Shown here in pieces: positions 8,446-16,621 of a stretch of 64,000 nucleotides of DNA. The stretch's first letter is position 1; every line of letters starts with the position of its first letter. Below the pieces are notes generated by a model. That model ran no database searches. It worked only from the letters and a program-made list of their open reading frames with translations, and was not told the origin of the DNA. Source of the DNA: DASQPR01 sp963727415 (lineage in GTDB: Bacteria > Actinomycetota > Actinomycetes > Mycobacteriales > Micromonosporaceae). The DNA lies in NCBI GenBank assembly GCA_963727415.1, contig CAVSGF010000002.1, forward strand, positions 1,116,001-1,180,000, read 5' to 3'. Both the position numbers and the translations under genes were made by a program.

Positions 8446-9428
8446 AGACGAGTAGTTCCGAAGTCAGGGGTCGATGTCTGGGTATGTAGGGAGGGTGCCG
8501 ATGATCATGTTGTGACGCAAGACCTCGACACCCTCTTGACCGCACTGTACGTGAAGATCGACGACACCATCCGGGCACCTCGATGGCGTGGTGGGCCACC
8601 GCTGTTGACCGACTCCGAGCTGGTGTGCCTGGCCGTGGCCCAGGTCCTGCTCGGCGCCCGCTCGGAGGCGCACTGGATCCGCTACGCCCGTATCCACCTG
8701 CGCGGGATGTTTCCTTACCTGCCGCAGCGGCGGGGTTACAACAAGCGGCTCCGCGCCGCGCTGCCGCTGATCAAGAAGGCCATCCGGGACCTGGCCCGCG
8801 ACAGCGACTTCTGGTTCGACAACTGCTGGATCGTCGACTCCACCCCGGTGCCGTGCGGCATGTCCCGCCCCACCGTGCAACGCTCGGACCTGGCCGGATG
8901 GGCCGGCTACGGCTACTGCGCCTCACACTCGCGGTTCTTCTGGGGCCTGCGGCTGTACCTGGTCTGCATCCCGGCCGGGATGCCGATCCTGTGGGCCCTG
9001 GCCAACCCGAAGATTGGCGAGCGCGAGGTCCTCGCGGCGATGCTGCAGGTAGAGGCCGGTGTGGTCGCCGACCGTCCGGGGATCCTGCTGATCAGCGATA
9101 AGGGCTTCGCGTCCAGGGCGTTCGAGCAACAGCTGGCCGAGCAGGGCATCGAACTGCTCCGCCCCTCACGCAAGAAGGAGAAGGCCCGCTACGGCGAACC
9201 GATGCTCAAAAAGGTCCGACAGCTCATCGAGTCGGTCAACGACACCCTCAAGGGCCAACTCGACCTGGAAGAACACGGCGGGCGGACCTTCGCCGGTGTT
9301 GCCGTGCGTGTCGCTCAGCGTCTACTGGCCATGGCCGCCGCAATCTGGCACAACAACAAGACCGGCGCACCCATGACCAGATCATTGATCGCCTACGACC
9401 ACTGACCGGAATTCGGAACTACTCGTCT
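8446..9428 (+). mobile_element. IS982-family insertion sequence, 983 bp
   Basis: A single transposase gene is bounded by a perfect 17-bp terminal inverted repeat, AGACGAGTAGTTCCGAA (8446-8462) and its complement (9412-9428). The inner bases remain partly matched. I see no target-site duplication: the bases just outside are CTCACC on the left and AGAGTT on the right. The right flank is the headless 3' half of an SDR gene, while the left flank is the intact end of the nickel permease. The insertion was therefore accompanied or followed by a deletion next to the left end. Confidence 0.9.
8512..9405 (+). CDS. IS982-family transposase
   Basis: The 297-residue DDE transposase has the IS982-type order: an N-terminal helical region (LLTDSELVCLAVAQVLLG), the first catalytic Asp in WIVDSTPVPC, and the second in ILLISDKGFAS. 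The third acidic residue lies in the C-terminal helix region (VRQLIESVNDTLKGQL). GTG 8512 is chosen because it starts at the first family-like residues (TQDLDTLLTALYV). The frame is open and intact from end to end and both terminal repeats are perfect, so the copy may still be active. Confidence 0.92.
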   Translation: MTQDLDTLLTALYVKIDDTIRAPRWRGGPPLLTDSELVCLAVAQVLLGARSEAHWIRYARIHLRGMFPYLPQRRGYNKRLRAALPLIKKAIRDLARDSDFWFDNCWIVDSTPVPCGMSRPTVQRSDLAGWAGYGYCASHSRFFWGLRLYLVCIPAGMPILWALANPKIGEREVLAAMLQVEAGVVADRPGILLISDKGFASRAFEQQLAEQGIELLRPSRKKEKARYGEPMLKKVRQLIESVNDTLKGQLDLEEHGGRTFAGVAVRVAQRLLAMAAAIWHNNKTGAPMTRSLIAYDH

Positions 9429-9430
9429 AG

Positions 9431-9730
9431 AGTTCGGCGCGGCTGCCGTACGCCGCGTCCAAGGATGCGGTGGAGGTGATGACGCTCGTGCTCGCCCGCG
9501 AGTTGACCGGGCGCGATATCACGGTCAACGCGGTCGCTCCCGGACCGACCGGAATGCCGCTGTTCCTCGACGGCAAACCCCAGGAACTCATCGACCGGAT
9601 CGCCGCCTCCTCGCCGATGGGCCGGCTCGGAACGCCGGATGACATCGCCGGAACGGTGGCGTTCCTCGCCGGGCCGGCTGGTCGCCGGATCAACGGCCAG
9701 GTGCTGTTCGTGAATGGTGGTGCGGCATGA
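9431..9730 (+). pseudogene. SDR-family oxidoreductase, 3' remnant cut off by the IS
   Basis: The reading frame begins directly at the IS right end and encodes the second half of a short-chain dehydrogenase: the catalytic YAASK, then RDITVNAVAPGPTGMPLF and the C-terminal substrate-loop region ending VLFVNGGAA. The Rossmann nucleotide-binding half (TGxxxGIG) and the catalytic Ser are missing, and are not present on the other side of the IS. A GTG at 9470 could open a 86-codon frame but could not make an active enzyme. The remnant shows few disabling changes, so the loss looks recent. Confidence 0.85.
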
Positions 9731-9911
9731 ACGCGTAGCAACGCCACCGCGCCGACGAACCGGAAATCCGTTGCCGGTGTTTGGTGGTATTGATGTTCGG
9801 TGGTATTTAGGCCCCAGGTCCCGGAATGCCGGGGTACGTCGACTCTGCGCCACTGCCGCTCCCACTTGAACGATTGGGGCAGTTGGAGGAGTTGGGCGGG
9901 AGGGCTGGACC

Positions 9912-10667
9912 ATGGACCTGAAGGACCGGACAGCAATCGTCACTGGTGGGGCTCGCGGGATCGGCGCCGCCGTCGCGTCGGCGTTCGTCGCCGACGGCGC
10001 CAACGTGATGATCGCCGATGTCCTCGACGAGGGCAAGGAACTGGCGGAGCAGTTGGGCGAACGATCGGCCTTCATGCCCCTCGATGTGACCAGCGAAGAT
10101 CAATGGGCGAGCCTGATCGCCGAGGCCGAGCGACGGTACGGACCGGTATCGGTGCTGGTCAACAACGCTGGGATCGTGGCCTTCGGGGCAATCGACAGCC
10201 AGTCGGCGGCCGAGTTCCGCAGGGTGTTGGATGTCAACCTTTACGGTGCCTGGCTGGGCATGAAGGCGACGATACCGTCCCTGAGGCGGGCCGGCGGTGG
10301 CTGCGTCGTCAACATGTCGTCAACCGCGGGCTTGATGGGCTACGCGAATCTGGGCGCGTACACGGCGAGCAAGTGGGGGCTGCGCGGGCTGACCAAGAGC
10401 GCCGCCCTGGAGCTTGCCGGCGATGCGATCCGGGTCTGCTCGGTTCATCCCGGACCGATCCGCACACCGATGACCGCGGGGATGGACGACTCCGTCATCG
10501 CCAGCCAGCCGATCCGTCGCTTCGGCGAGCCGGAAGAGGTGGCTCGCCTGGTGCGGTTCATCGTCACCGAGGCGACCTTCTCGACCGGCTCGGAGTTCGT
10601 TGTTGACGGCGGCGCTACCACGGGTATCACCCCCGAGGTGCAGGCTCCGGACGAAACCACCGGCTGA
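9912..10667 (+). CDS. SDR-family NAD(P)-dependent oxidoreductase
   Basis: The 251-residue classical short-chain dehydrogenase has the cofactor motif TGGARGIG (residues 11-18), NNAG near 88, catalytic Ser in VVNMSSTAG and YTASK (Tyr/Lys pair). The closing VDGGATTG segment is also present. Asp at the end of beta-2 (MIADVLDEG) favours NAD(H). The pattern resembles 3-alpha/20-beta-hydroxysteroid dehydrogenases and similar actinobacterial alcohol dehydrogenases, but the substrate is not predictable. Start ATG 9912 follows GGGAGG. It lies 181 bp downstream of a second, IS-truncated SDR remnant on the same strand. The two are different SDR types, not copies. The gene is convergent with the DUF998 gene, with only 18 bp between stops. 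Confidence 0.92.
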   Translation: MDLKDRTAIVTGGARGIGAAVASAFVADGANVMIADVLDEGKELAEQLGERSAFMPLDVTSEDQWASLIAEAERRYGPVSVLVNNAGIVAFGAIDSQSAAEFRRVLDVNLYGAWLGMKATIPSLRRAGGGCVVNMSSTAGLMGYANLGAYTASKWGLRGLTKSAALELAGDAIRVCSVHPGPIRTPMTAGMDDSVIASQPIRRFGEPEEVARLVRFIVTEATFSTGSEFVVDGGATTGITPEVQAPDETTG

Positions 10668-10685
10668 ACGAGGTCTCGACGGCGG

Positions 10686-11504
10686 TTATCCGCCGGTCGT
10701 CCGGGCCGCCGCGACGGTGGTTCCGGCCACCGCGATCACCCATGCCAGTACCAGGAGCAGGCTGGCTCGTTCGGCGATGCCGGTAACCGTGCCCCGGCCG
10801 GCTATGCCGATCGCCGCTGCCAGGAAGACCAGCGGGGGAAGACAAATCGCGACCCCGAACCGGCAAACGGTGCGCAGGCCGCCCGGCGGGTACGTGACAG
10901 CGATGCTGAGCATCGCCAGCGTGGCCAGTCCGACGGCTCCCACGCTGGCGACGGCGTGGACCACATCCTGCGTCGTAGTCGGCTGGTACGGCGGCAGCGG
11001 GCAGCCCGTGCTGCACGAAACCCGGCTGGAGATGGCGCCGAGCACGGCGCCCGCGGCGAGCAACGTGGCCGCCCCCGGGATCCAGCGCGGCCACCATGCC
11101 GACCCCCGGGCGCCGGGCCGCCGGGTGCCCGATCGTCCGGTGCCGAGCGGTGCGCGGTCGAGGCTCATTCGGTGGCCGCGGCGAGGTCCGGCAGCGCCCG
11201 CGCTCGGGAAGGCATGGACCGCGGGAGCGGCTGAGCGCCCAGGTGAACCGACGACCACGGCGAGCAGGCCGATCGAGATGGCCAGCAGCGCGATGCCGGT
11301 CCGGTACAGGTTATGCTGCGCGGAACTCGCCGCGCCAGCCTCGCTGATGTAGCCGAAGACCCACGGGCGGTCCAGCGCCGAGACCCCGACGGTCACCAGG
11401 GCAGCGCCGGCGGTACTGGCGACGATCGCTGCGTACGCGTACGCCACCGCCGGTGCGGTCGCCGTGGCGCGCTCAGCGGTGCGGATTGAGGCGACAGGCC
11501 GCAC
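10686..11504 (-). CDS. DUF998 family integral membrane protein
   Basis: The 272-residue protein has about six hydrophobic helices and the DUF998 hallmarks. These are an early helix ending in PWVFGYISEAG, a polar helix with HNLYRTGIALLA, and a central CSTGCPLPPYQPT loop followed by DVVHAVASVGAVG. The Gly/Arg-rich linker in the middle (about residues 85-140) is poorly conserved and probably cytoplasmic. The biochemical function of the family is not known to me. It is convergent with the SDR gene, and its upstream side is a repeat-rich spacer. Confidence 0.8.
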   Translation of the reverse strand: MRPVASIRTAERATATAPAVAYAYAAIVASTAGAALVTVGVSALDRPWVFGYISEAGAASSAQHNLYRTGIALLAISIGLLAVVVGSPGRSAAPAVHAFPSAGAAGPRRGHRMSLDRAPLGTGRSGTRRPGARGSAWWPRWIPGAATLLAAGAVLGAISSRVSCSTGCPLPPYQPTTTQDVVHAVASVGAVGLATLAMLSIAVTYPPGGLRTVCRFGVAICLPPLVFLAAAIGIAGRGTVTGIAERASLLLVLAWVIAVAGTTVAAARTTGG

Positions 11505-11569
11505 GTCGTCAGCGTACCCGGCCGGTCTGCGCCATGATCCCGGACCGGCATCTCAGCGTGGTTGCCGGA

Positions 11570-11662
11570 GGCTCGGCCCGACGGGCCCGCGTGCTCCGGG
11601 GGCTTGGCCCGACAGGCCCGCGTGTTCCGGGGGCGTGGCCCGACGGGGCCCGCGTGTTCCGG
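11570..11662. repeat. 31-bp x 3 tandem repeat
   Basis: Three near-identical 31-bp units start at 11570, 11601 and 11632, each with the core GGCCCGAC-(A/G)GGCCCGCGTG and ending TTCCGG or CTCCGG. They lie in the 269-bp spacer between the divergent DUF998 and isochorismatase-like genes. The unit length is not a multiple of three and no plausible gene crosses it. Confidence 0.9.
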
Positions 11663-11742
11663 CGGCGCACTCCGAGCGCCAATTCGTGCGGCGTCATGAT
11701 CCGCGCCGGTTCAACCGCCCGGGCGTGATTTTACGCTTGGGT

Positions 11743-11774
11743 TGATCTACGACAGATGTGATCCACGACAGATG
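11743..11774. repeat. 16-bp x 2 tandem repeat at a gene start
   Basis: TGATCTACGACAGATG and TGATCCACGACAGATG lie head to tail. The second copy runs into the GTG (11774) that opens the next gene. A third degenerate copy (GACCTGTGACAG) follows. This may be a regulator-binding array or simple slippage. Confidence 0.7.
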
Positions 11775-12508
11775 TGACCTGTGACAGACCGGCGGTGCTC
11801 CAGCCGTTATTCGGCGGCGAATTGTCAGAGCCCGTGGTTATGGTCGCGGATGTGCCTGCACGTGATCTGCCGAAGACAAGCGATCTCCAAGCAAGTGGAT
11901 TCCAGGTGAGTGGATTCCAGGTGAGTGATGTCCGGACGGGCCTCGTCACGGAAGAGCGCGACGTTCTGGCCGACAGCGGCGTACCCAGAAGTGAAGTGCC
12001 CCGCACCGTCCTACTCATGATCGATGTCCAGCGCCGTACGCTGCTTCCCCCGCGGCCGGTGCCAGCAGCGGAGAAGGTCGGAACTCGACTGGGCGAGTTG
12101 CTCGAAGACGCGCGCGGTGCCGGAATGGACGTCATCCACATCCGCAACAACGGCGGTGACGGCGAACCCGACGCGCCCGGCAGCGATGGCTGGCATCTGG
12201 TGCACCAGCCCGCCGGGGACGAAGCGGTTATCGACAAGACCGAGCCGGATGCGTTCGCCGGGTCGGATCTCGCCGAGCTCATCGATCCTGGGGATCGGCT
12301 GATTATTGCCGGAATGCGCAGCGAGCACTGTGTCCGGGTGACGGCGCTGGCAGCGCTCAACCGCGGCCACCTGGTCACCGTCGTGACCGGGGCACATGCC
12401 ACCTACGATGACGACCGGCCGGCCGAGTCGATCAGTTCCGATGTGGACGCCGAACTGCGGGCGGCCGGCGCCCGGGTCACCGACGATCCGTGGAGCTGGG
12501 AGAACTGA
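11774..12508 (+). CDS. Isochorismatase-family cysteine hydrolase
   Basis: From about residue 76 the protein is a standard cysteine hydrolase. The catalytic Asp is in VLLMIDVQ (Asp84), the Lys in DKTEPDAF, and the nucleophilic Cys in IIAGMRSEHCVRVTAL. Family members cleave amides or enol ethers (nicotinamidase, isochorismatase, ureidoacrylate hydrolase). The cis-peptide region does not let me choose a substrate. The first 75 residues match nothing I know and include a perfect SGFQV-SGFQV duplication, so the true start may be internal (for example GTG 11996). It is convergent with an LLM oxidoreductase and followed by a good terminator. Confidence 0.8.
   Translation: MTCDRPAVLQPLFGGELSEPVVMVADVPARDLPKTSDLQASGFQVSGFQVSDVRTGLVTEERDVLADSGVPRSEVPRTVLLMIDVQRRTLLPPRPVPAAEKVGTRLGELLEDARGAGMDVIHIRNNGGDGEPDAPGSDGWHLVHQPAGDEAVIDKTEPDAFAGSDLAELIDPGDRLIIAGMRSEHCVRVTALAALNRGHLVTVVTGAHATYDDDRPAESISSDVDAELRAAGARVTDDPWSWEN
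11894..11923 (+). repeat. 15-bp x 2 perfect in-frame tandem duplication
   Basis: AGTGGATTCCAGGTG is repeated exactly, adding five codons (SGFQV) to the N-terminal extension of the isochorismatase-like gene. The length is a multiple of three, unlike the nearby 31- and 16-bp repeats outside the frame. Confidence 0.9.
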
Positions 12509-12511
12509 CCG

Positions 12512-12540
12512 GACGAGGGCGACCAGCCGTCGCCCTCGTC
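12512..12540. terminator. Hairpin terminator between convergent genes
   Basis: A perfect 12-bp stem (GACGAGGGCGAC and its complement) with a 5-base loop begins 3 bp after the isochorismatase-like stop. It can serve both that gene and the convergent LLM gene ending at 12611. Confidence 0.8.
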
Positions 12541-12610
12541 GCAAGCGCGGAAGTCAGTAGGATCGCGGGCCGGTCACGATCGGGCCGCCGTCACGACTGG
12601 GCAGCCGTCA

Positions 12611-13624
12611 CTATTGCGGCGGGCTGTCCCGCAGGCGGGCGGCGACGTCGTTGAGCTGCGCGGCCGGAACACGGTAGGGCGTGTAGAGCGAGATGCGATC
12701 GACGGCGTCGCCGAACCGATGCTTGATCTGAGCTGCCACCTGCTCGGCGTTGCCAGCGACCGCGAACGCGTCCAGCACGTCGTCGGTGATGAGCGCCCCC
12801 ATCTCGGCCCAGGCCTGCTGGCGGGCCAGTTGGTTGAGCTTGACGTGCAGGTCCCCCCAGCCGTGCAACTCCAGCACGGGCAGGTATGAGGGGGTGGAAC
12901 CGTAGAACGCGATCTGCCCGCGGATGGCTTCGGTGGCCTTGGCACGCTGTGCCTCATCGTCACCCAGCACGACGAATGAAGCCAGGCCGATGGTGAATCC
13001 ATCCATCGACCCGCGAGCGGACCGTACCGCTGGGATGGTGCGCTCCCGCAGGTACGCCTCGGTGGTGAAGCTGTGGCAGATGAGCCCGTCGGCGACCCGC
13101 CCGGCCACCGCGCTCATCCGCTCGCCGACCGCGGCCAGCCAGATCGGCGGGTTGCCGTGCGGGTTCGGCCCGGGGTTGAAAAATTCGGTCATCAACGTGT
13201 GCTGGTAGAACCGTCCCTTGTACATCAACCGGCCACCGGTCGACCAGGCGGTCCAGATCGCGCGTACCGCAGCGACGAAATCCTCCATCCGGGCCGCGGG
13301 AGCGCCCCACGGCATGGCGAACCGCCGCTCGATGTGTGGCTTCACCTGCGAGCCGAGACCGAGCTGGAACCGTCCACCGGAGATGAGCTGTACGTCGTTG
13401 GCGCAGTAGGCCACCGTCATCGGATTGCGGGCGAACGCCACCGCGATCGCCGACTGTAGGTCGATCCGGCTGGTAGCGCGGGCCGCCAGGGTCAACGCCG
13501 GGAACACGTCGTGCTTCGTCTCGGGAACCCCGAACCCGTCGTAGCCGGCGGCTTCCGCGGCCGCCGCGGCTGCCTCCGCCTCCAGCGGGCTGGCGGAGAT
13601 CTTGGACATGGCGTCGACATGCAT
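12611..13624 (-). CDS. LLM-class F420-dependent oxidoreductase (TIGR03617-like)
   Basis: The 337-residue protein is a luciferase-fold TIM barrel. It has YDGFGVPETKHDVFPAL near residue 25, FARNPMTVAYCANDVQLISGGRF near 65, LGLGSQVKPHIERRF, and the bulge motif NPPIWLAAVGERMSAVAGRVADGL. These belong to the F420-dependent group rather than FMN-dependent luciferases, so it probably transfers a hydride from reduced F420 to an unknown organic substrate in the cytoplasm. I chose ATG 13624 because GGAGG lies eight bases upstream; longer starts add unsupported sequence. It is downstream of the dimethylarginine-type hydrolase on the same strand. Confidence 0.87.
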   Translation of the reverse strand: MHVDAMSKISASPLEAEAAAAAAEAAGYDGFGVPETKHDVFPALTLAARATSRIDLQSAIAVAFARNPMTVAYCANDVQLISGGRFQLGLGSQVKPHIERRFAMPWGAPAARMEDFVAAVRAIWTAWSTGGRLMYKGRFYQHTLMTEFFNPGPNPHGNPPIWLAAVGERMSAVAGRVADGLICHSFTTEAYLRERTIPAVRSARGSMDGFTIGLASFVVLGDDEAQRAKATEAIRGQIAFYGSTPSYLPVLELHGWGDLHVKLNQLARQQAWAEMGALITDDVLDAFAVAGNAEQVAAQIKHRFGDAVDRISLYTPYRVPAAQLNDVAARLRDSPPQ

Positions 13625-13729
13625 GGCGGGCCCCTCCGTCGCGGTTGCCTGCCACCATATCGGTCCCGGGCCGGAGCCGGTTACCGGTGGGTAGCACATT
13701 GGGGAAGCGGGCAGCGGACCGTGCCGGCG

Positions 13730-14539
13730 CTATCGGCGCAACTCCAGCGTGCAGCACTTCGGCCCGCCGCCGGCCAACAACAATTCGGAGAGGTCGACCG
13801 GCACCGGGGTGAAGCCTGCCTCGCGAAGCCGCGCGGCGAGGCCGCCGGCCTGCACCGGCATCACGACGTGGGTGCCGTCGCTGACCGCGTTGAGACCGAG
13901 CACCCGGGCATCGGCGATCGCCGCCCGGATCGCGTTCGGAAACAGCCGTTCCAGCACGCGGCGGCTGCCGTCGGAGAACGCCTCGGGCAGGTAGGCGATT
14001 TGTGGCCGGGTGTCGGCCGGGTCACGGTGCAGCACGCACAGCGCCGTATCCAGGTGGTAGAAGCGGGGATCGACGAGGTGCAGGGTGATCACCGGGCGGC
14101 CGAACAGTTCCTGAGCCTCGTCATGAGCCGCGGTAGCGGTGCGGAAGCCGGTTCCGGCCAGGAGATACCCGGCGGTCAGTAGCAGGTCGCCCTCGCCTTC
14201 ATTGATCGCCTTCGGCTGCACCGCCCGGAAGCCGGCCGTGGCAAACCAGTCCAGGTACGCCGGACCCTCATCGGCGCGTTCGGCATGGGTGAACTCGGCC
14301 CCGAGTGCGATGCCGTCGATGACGGTGCCGCCGTTAGCGGCGAACACCATGTCCGGAAGCCCGGGCACCGGCTCGATCAGCTCGACCGAGTGGCCGAGGC
14401 TCCGGTGTGCGGCGGCCAGGTCCTCCCACTGTGCGACCGCCTGGTCGCGGTTGATCGGCGTGTCCGGGTTCATCCACGGATTGATCGCGTACTCGACGGT
14501 GAAATGCGTGGGTGGGCACATTAGGTACTGCCGGCTCAT
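13730..14539 (-). CDS. Dimethylargininase / amidinotransferase-superfamily hydrolase
   Basis: The 269-residue protein shows the pentein fold of dimethylarginine dimethylaminohydrolase and related arginine-modifying enzymes. It has the N-terminal MCPPTHFTVEYAINPWMN, the substrate carboxylate region DMVFAANGG and EGEGDLLL. The catalytic His is in RFYHLDTAL and the catalytic Cys in GGGPKCCTLEL near the C-terminus. It should cleave the guanidino group of an arginine derivative to citrulline plus an amine, or catalyse a related ornithine-forming reaction. Two adjacent cysteines occur at the active site, and by alignment the first is the nucleophile. ATG 14539 has GGAGG upstream. Confidence 0.88.
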   Translation of the reverse strand: MSRQYLMCPPTHFTVEYAINPWMNPDTPINRDQAVAQWEDLAAAHRSLGHSVELIEPVPGLPDMVFAANGGTVIDGIALGAEFTHAERADEGPAYLDWFATAGFRAVQPKAINEGEGDLLLTAGYLLAGTGFRTATAAHDEAQELFGRPVITLHLVDPRFYHLDTALCVLHRDPADTRPQIAYLPEAFSDGSRRVLERLFPNAIRAAIADARVLGLNAVSDGTHVVMPVQAGGLAARLREAGFTPVPVDLSELLLAGGGPKCCTLELRR

Positions 14540-14724
14540 GCGGGACCTCCAGCGTCGGTGACGTTACGACCCTAGAGGCGGTTTCGCGAATCAAACAGCC
14601 GCTTTTCTTGCTCACAACCGGCTGATCGTTGCGCGTTCAGGACGCTCTGCGTCGGTTTCTTGCGTCACGAGGGCCACGTCGTGATGCGTGCCCGGCGGCG
14701 CAGCTCGTCCGCGGGATTCGCGGA

Positions 14725-15963
14725 TCAGGCGAGTGCCCAGTCCCGCTTGATTTCGTCGAGTGCGTGATGGAACTCGGGGAAGGTCTTCCGCACGCATCCC
14801 GGATCGTCGAGCGTGATCCCGGGCGTGCGCAGGCCGGTCACGCTGAACGACATGGCGATGCGATGGTCGCCATGAGTCTCGATCCGGGCGGCCCTGGGCT
14901 CACCGGGCTGGATCTCCAGCCAGTCGCGTCCGGTCTGTACGTCGACGCCGAGACGGCGCAGGTTGGTCGCGCACGCCTCCAGCCGGTCGGATTCCTTGAC
15001 CCGGATGTTGTACACATCTTCGATGCGTACCGGGGCGTCCGCGAACGGGGCGATGGCGGCGAGGGTCGGTACCGTGTCGGAGATGTCGCGCATGGCCACC
15101 GTAAGGCCGTGGAGCTTGCCGGTACCGCTAACGGTGATCGAACCGTTGGTCAGCTCGACGTCGGCTCCCATGCGGCTCAGCACGTCGGCGAAGCGCAGAT
15201 CGCCCTGCATGGACTGGGTACCGAGCCCGGGAATCGTCACCGTCCGCCCGGTGAGCGCGGCCGCCGCCAGGAAGTAGCTGGCGGTCGACGCGTCCGGCTC
15301 GATCAGGTAGTCGGTGCCCCGGTATCCGATCGGCGGCACCAGGAACGTGGCGCCGTCGCGGAGCACGTCGACACCGAAGCGGCGCATCATCGCCAGCGTT
15401 ATCTCCACGTACGGCGCCGACACCAGGTCGGTGATGGTGATCTGCAAGCCGCGCTCGGTCAGCGGCCCGACCAGCAGCAGGGCGGTCAGGAACTGGGAGG
15501 ACAGGCCGGCGTCCAATGCCACCGGTCCACCCGAGATGCCATGCGCGCGTACGGTGAGCGGGTGATAACCGTCCTCACCTTCGTGGGTCAGATCGACGCC
15601 GAGCTCGCGCAGTGCGTTGGTCAGCGGTCCCAGCGGCCGGCGCCGCATCTGTGCCGACGCGTCGAAGTGAAACACCCCGGTCCCGGCCGCCGCGAGGGCC
15701 GGCAGAAACCGTGCGGTGGTGGCGCCATCGCGGCAGTACACGCTGGCCTCCGGCACCGCCGGGCCGGAAGGCCGTCCCTCTATCGTCCAGTGATCCGGTT
15801 CCTGGTCGATGCGGTAGCCGAGGGCCCGCAGCCCCTCGGTGAAACCTTCGGAATCATCCGATCGCAGCGGGTGCCGCAGGATGCTGGTTCCGCTGGCGGC
15901 GGCGGCGAGGAACAGCGCCCGCGCCGTGATCGATTTTGATCCCGGAATCTGGACAACAGTCAC
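14725..15963 (-). CDS. aroA: 3-phosphoshikimate 1-carboxyvinyltransferase (EPSP synthase), atypical
   Basis: The roughly 412-residue enzyme joins shikimate-3-phosphate and phosphoenolpyruvate on the aromatic amino-acid pathway. Family landmarks are the N-terminal PGSKSITARAL (catalytic Lys10), SSQFLTALLL, DISDTVPTLA, NIRVKESDRLEA, HGDHRIAM and VRKTFPEF. It resembles E. coli-type EPSP synthases more than the usual mycobacterial type. The PEP/glyphosate loop reads CRDGATTARFL where most enzymes have GNAGTAMRPL: the residue matching E. coli Gly96 is Ala81 and the following Pro is Phe. Such changes are known from glyphosate-tolerant enzymes. GTG 15963 is chosen because it abuts the first conserved strand; GGAG is close (3 bases), so an earlier start is possible. 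It may be a second, horizontally acquired aroA. Confidence 0.87.
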   Translation of the reverse strand: MTVVQIPGSKSITARALFLAAAASGTSILRHPLRSDDSEGFTEGLRALGYRIDQEPDHWTIEGRPSGPAVPEASVYCRDGATTARFLPALAAAGTGVFHFDASAQMRRRPLGPLTNALRELGVDLTHEGEDGYHPLTVRAHGISGGPVALDAGLSSQFLTALLLVGPLTERGLQITITDLVSAPYVEITLAMMRRFGVDVLRDGATFLVPPIGYRGTDYLIEPDASTASYFLAAAALTGRTVTIPGLGTQSMQGDLRFADVLSRMGADVELTNGSITVSGTGKLHGLTVAMRDISDTVPTLAAIAPFADAPVRIEDVYNIRVKESDRLEACATNLRRLGVDVQTGRDWLEIQPGEPRAARIETHGDHRIAMSFSVTGLRTPGITLDDPGCVRKTFPEFHHALDEIKRDWALA

Positions 15964-16067
15964 AATCTCCAGCGTACGAGCGGCGTGCGGTACGCGGATC
16001 GACCGGCTCGGCGCATCCTGGATGCCGGGAGGCAGGTCCGGGCGCCGGCTCGCCGGGCAGGGGTGGC

Positions 16068-16592
16068 ATGACACGATCTACGTGGCACGGAATCCGCACC
16101 GAAAGGATGAGCCTGCGGCGGCCGTCGGCCGCGGATCTGGAGCCGGTGCACGCGATCCACGCCGATCCGCGCACCCATGGCTACAACATGGGTGGTCCGC
16201 ACGAGACGGTGGAGCGGACCCGGGAATTGCTCGACGTCATCGGCGATCAATGGGAGACCGACGGCTTTGGCTACTGGGTGGTCCGGCTGCTGGAGACCGA
16301 CGCGGTGATCGGCGCGGGCGGGCTGCGCCGGCTCGACCTCGGTGGGCGTGCGGTCCTCAACCTGTATTACCGGTTCGACCCAGCCGTCTGGGGCCGCGGC
16401 TACGCCACCGAACTGGCCCGGTTCTCGATCGGCCTGGCCGAGAAGGACCTGCCGGGCGTGCCGGTGGTGGCGCGCATTCACCCGGACAATCAGCCGTCGC
16501 TGGCGGTCGCGGCTCGCGCCGGCATGCTGAATCTCGGGATACGGCACGGTGGCAGGCACCCGACCGTGATCTTCTCGACGCACCGGCTCTGA
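16068..16592 (+). CDS. GNAT-family N-acetyltransferase (RimJ/RimL-like)
   Basis: The 174-residue protein matches the Acetyltransf_3 type. It begins with RTERMSLRRPSAADLEPV, continues through ETDAVIGAGGLRRL and has the acetyl-CoA pyrophosphate loop VWGRGYATELARF (RGYA). The closing VARIHPDNQPSLAVAARAGM motif is typical of ribosomal-protein or small-molecule acetyltransferases. The acceptor is unknown. ATG 16068 gives the usual family length. It diverges from aroA with 104 bp between starts. Its last codons and stop are duplicated 21 bp further on. Confidence 0.88.
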   Translation: MTRSTWHGIRTERMSLRRPSAADLEPVHAIHADPRTHGYNMGGPHETVERTRELLDVIGDQWETDGFGYWVVRLLETDAVIGAGGLRRLDLGGRAVLNLYYRFDPAVWGRGYATELARFSIGLAEKDLPGVPVVARIHPDNQPSLAVAARAGMLNLGIRHGGRHPTVIFSTHRL

Positions 16593-16609
16593 AACTCGAC
16601 GCACCGGCT
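16574..16609. repeat. Duplication of the GNAT gene 3' end (21-bp period)
   Basis: CTCGACGCACCGGCT occurs at 16574-16588, inside the last codons of the acetyltransferase gene, and again at 16595-16609, just past its TGA. In the second copy the stop position has become TGG. Confidence 0.85.
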
Positions 16610-16621
16610 TTGGCGCACGCC

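Noticed and set aside
8446..9428. Composite transposon carrying the nickel permease
   Set aside because: Only one IS copy is present, and the permease is outside it with its own promoter and operator.
11453..11745. Short overlapping open frames across the 31-bp repeat
   Set aside because: Repeat-derived Pro/Arg/Gly frames in several phases, with no ribosome site and no conserved content.
14629..15939. 436-codon plus-strand frame opposite aroA
   Set aside because: This is a high-GC shadow: the minus strand carries all EPSP synthase motifs over the same bases.
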